Assembly: GCA_023461115.1 (NCBI GenBank)
Contig: JAEWOA010000264.1
Location: 1 to 16,795, forward strand
Length of the DNA: 16,795 bases
Direction of reading: 5' to 3'
From: Actinomycetes bacterium
GTDB taxonomy: Bacteria > Actinomycetota > Actinomycetes > Actinomycetales > Cellulomonadaceae
The position numbers were made by a program, and so were the translations under genes. Positions 15,471-16,795 of this stretch are shown piece after piece. The notes under the pieces were generated by a model. The model saw only the letters and a program-made list of their open reading frames with translations. It was not told where the DNA came from and did no database searches. How positions within the stretch are numbered: position 1 is the first letter of the stretch; every line of letters starts with the position of its first letter.

Positions 15471-16795
15471 TCAGCGGCGGACCTTCAGGGTCTTCGAGAC
15501 AGCGACCGGCAGGTACCGGGCGTCGCCCTGGTAGGTCGCCGTGACGGCGCGGGTCGCGGTCGCCCTCGGGAGGATGACCACCGCCTTGCCGTTCCTCACT
15601 GGCGCCGACAGGGTCCTCGATCCGTACTTCACCTTGACCACGCCCGTGGGCGCCGCGACGCCCTTGGGCCCGGACACGACGACGGTGACCTTGAGGCGGG
15701 CGCCGGAGCGCACCGTCCACGACGACGCCGACATCGCGATCGCGGGCTTCGCCTTGACCATGGTCAGCCGCACGGCCGGCGACGCCGAGGCGTTGGTGAG
15801 CGCCCCGCCGAGGTACCGGGCCGTGAGGTTGTGGGCGCCGACTGCGAGGCCGTTCGGCACCGCGATGGTCAGCTGGCCCTTCTTGCCCGTCACCGCGAGC
15901 GTGCCCACGGCGATGATCTTCGAGCCGTCGCGGAGCTCGACCTTGCCGGCGGGCGCGGCCGAGGCTCCGGTGACGGTGACGACCGCCTTGACGGGCGAGC
16001 CGTAGGGCGCCGCCGCCTTCGAGAGCGCGAGCTTCGTCGTGGACGCCGACTTCGCGATCGTCACGGCCTTCGTCGTCGACGACGACGCGTACTCGCCGGC
16101 CGCCGGGGTGAAGATCGCCCTCAGCGTGTGCGCGCCGACTCCGAGCGAGACGGTCGCGCTCGCCTTGCCGAGGCGCACGGGGACGTTCGCGACGAACAGC
16201 GCGCCGTCGACGAACGTGACCGAGCCGGCGATCGCAGGCGACACGGTCGCCGTGATCGTCTGCTGCGACCCGACCACCAGCGAGCCTGTGACGGCCAACG
16301 CGACCGACGTGGCCGCCGGCTTGGCGACCGTCAGCGGGATCGACACGGTCGTGCCCGAAGGCGCCGCGACGAGCGTCAACGTGTGCGCGCCCGCCGCGGT
16401 GTCCGCGGGGACGACGACCGCGACAGTCGCCTTGCCCTGGTCGACGGTCGCCGTGCCGATCGACTGCCCTGGCGTTGCCGCCCTGGCCGCCGCGCCCGCC
16501 GCGCCGAGCCGGATGTCGAGCACCGTGTTGGCCGGCGAGCCGAGGCTCGTCAGGTCGAGCCCGGACACCTCGAATACGACCGCGTCACCCGCGAACGCCG
16601 ACGTCGGCTGGCCCGTGACCGCGACCGCGTGGCGGGCGAAGTCCGGTGACAGCGCCGGATGCGTGGAGAGGTACTCCATCCACCCGTCACGGTCGATCAG
16701 GCCCGAGTCCCGGGTGTTCGCGCCCTGCGTGAACACCCGGAAGTTGTCTCCGCCCGTGGCCAGGAACGAGAACGTCCCGATCCGGTAGGACGCCG
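15471..16795 (-). CDS. Secreted 5'-nucleotidase family protein with Ig-like repeats, 5' end outside window
   Basis: The 440 visible residues are the C-terminal part of a larger protein. The first about 50 residues (ASYRIGTFSFLATGGDNFRV, then DSGLIDRDGWMEYL) are the end of a 5'-nucleotidase C-terminal domain, where FLATGGDNF corresponds to the substrate-pocket loop of UshA-like enzymes. Four beta-rich Ig-like modules follow (about 55-157, 160-248, 250-345 and 347-440). The last three resemble the bacterial Ig-like type with V(T/K)V(T/K)...G.V.....G repeats and Gly-Ala-His turns. The protein ends in KTLKVRR with no LPXTG or membrane anchor. The N-terminal metallophosphatase domain and signal peptide are expected beyond the window. 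The frame is open through the edge, so the internal GTG at 16736 is not the start. Confidence 0.88.
   Translation of the reverse strand, partial: ASYRIGTFSFLATGGDNFRVFTQGANTRDSGLIDRDGWMEYLSTHPALSPDFARHAVAVTGQPTSAFAGDAVVFEVSGLDLTSLGSPANTVLDIRLGAAGAAARAATPGQSIGTATVDQGKATVAVVVPADTAAGAHTLTLVAAPSGTTVSIPLTVAKPAATSVALAVTGSLVVGSQQTITATVSPAIAGSVTFVDGALFVANVPVRLGKASATVSLGVGAHTLRAIFTPAAGEYASSSTTKAVTIAKSASTTKLALSKAAAPYGSPVKAVVTVTGASAAPAGKVELRDGSKIIAVGTLAVTGKKGQLTIAVPNGLAVGAHNLTARYLGGALTNASASPAVRLTMVKAKPAIAMSASSWTVRSGARLKVTVVVSGPKGVAAPTGVVKVKYGSRTLSAPVRNGKAVVILPRATATRAVTATYQGDARYLPVAVSKTLKVRR

Noticed and set aside
15276..16649. Plus-strand open frame across the terminator and the Ig-repeat gene
   Set aside because: It would read through trpB2 in another frame and through a strong hairpin. 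The minus strand has clear nucleotidase and Ig-like sequence.
16734..16736. GTG as start of the Ig-repeat protein
   Set aside because: Upstream in-frame residues (RIGTFSFLATGGDNFR) are the conserved end of a 5'-nucleotidase domain, so the gene continues past the window edge.

Overview
The window is very GC-rich with tightly packed genes, GTG starts and four-base stop/start overlaps. Together with the argCJBDFRGH gene order, a 13E12-type DUF222-HNH protein and a mycobacterial-type SOS box, this points to a high-GC actinobacterium. A Micrococcales/Cellulomonas-like host is my best guess, but it is an inference from sequence style and not from a search.

Positions 1-8967 (minus strand) hold a complete arginine biosynthesis operon, transcribed argC-argJ-argB-argD-argF-argR-argG-argH. 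ArgJ recycles the acetyl group from N-acetylornithine to glutamate, ArgB, ArgC and ArgD make acetylornithine, and ArgF, ArgG and ArgH turn ornithine into arginine. ArgR is the arginine-responsive repressor. argJ/argB/argD/argF/argR are linked by consecutive 4-bp start/stop overlaps (GTGA or ATGA), which suggests translational coupling. A further minus-strand gene begins 19 bp after argH and runs off the window edge.

Positions 8962-10817 hold the divergent regulatory gap upstream of argC and a two-gene plus-strand unit: a zinc-free quinone oxidoreductase-like reductase overlapped by a FrnE-type DsbA thioredoxin-fold protein, closed by a small GC hairpin.

Positions 10818-14053 look like an accessory patch. 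It contains a visibly lower-GC DUF2971 gene, a frameshifted and truncated N-terminal remnant of a large serine recombinase facing it, and a DUF222-HNH endonuclease-like gene. A near-consensus LexA (SOS) box lies 33 bp upstream of the HNH start. The HNH gene also carries a 27-bp in-frame tandem repeat.

Positions 14054-16795 hold a stand-alone TrpB2-type tryptophan synthase beta subunit (plus strand). A very strong terminator palindrome separates it from a convergent, 5'-truncated secreted 5'-nucleotidase family protein with C-terminal Ig-like repeats. No tRNA, rRNA, CRISPR array or intact mobile element was seen. The most unusual items are the recombinase scar beside the DUF2971 gene, the SOS-box HNH gene, and the altered carbamoyl-phosphate loop of ArgF.
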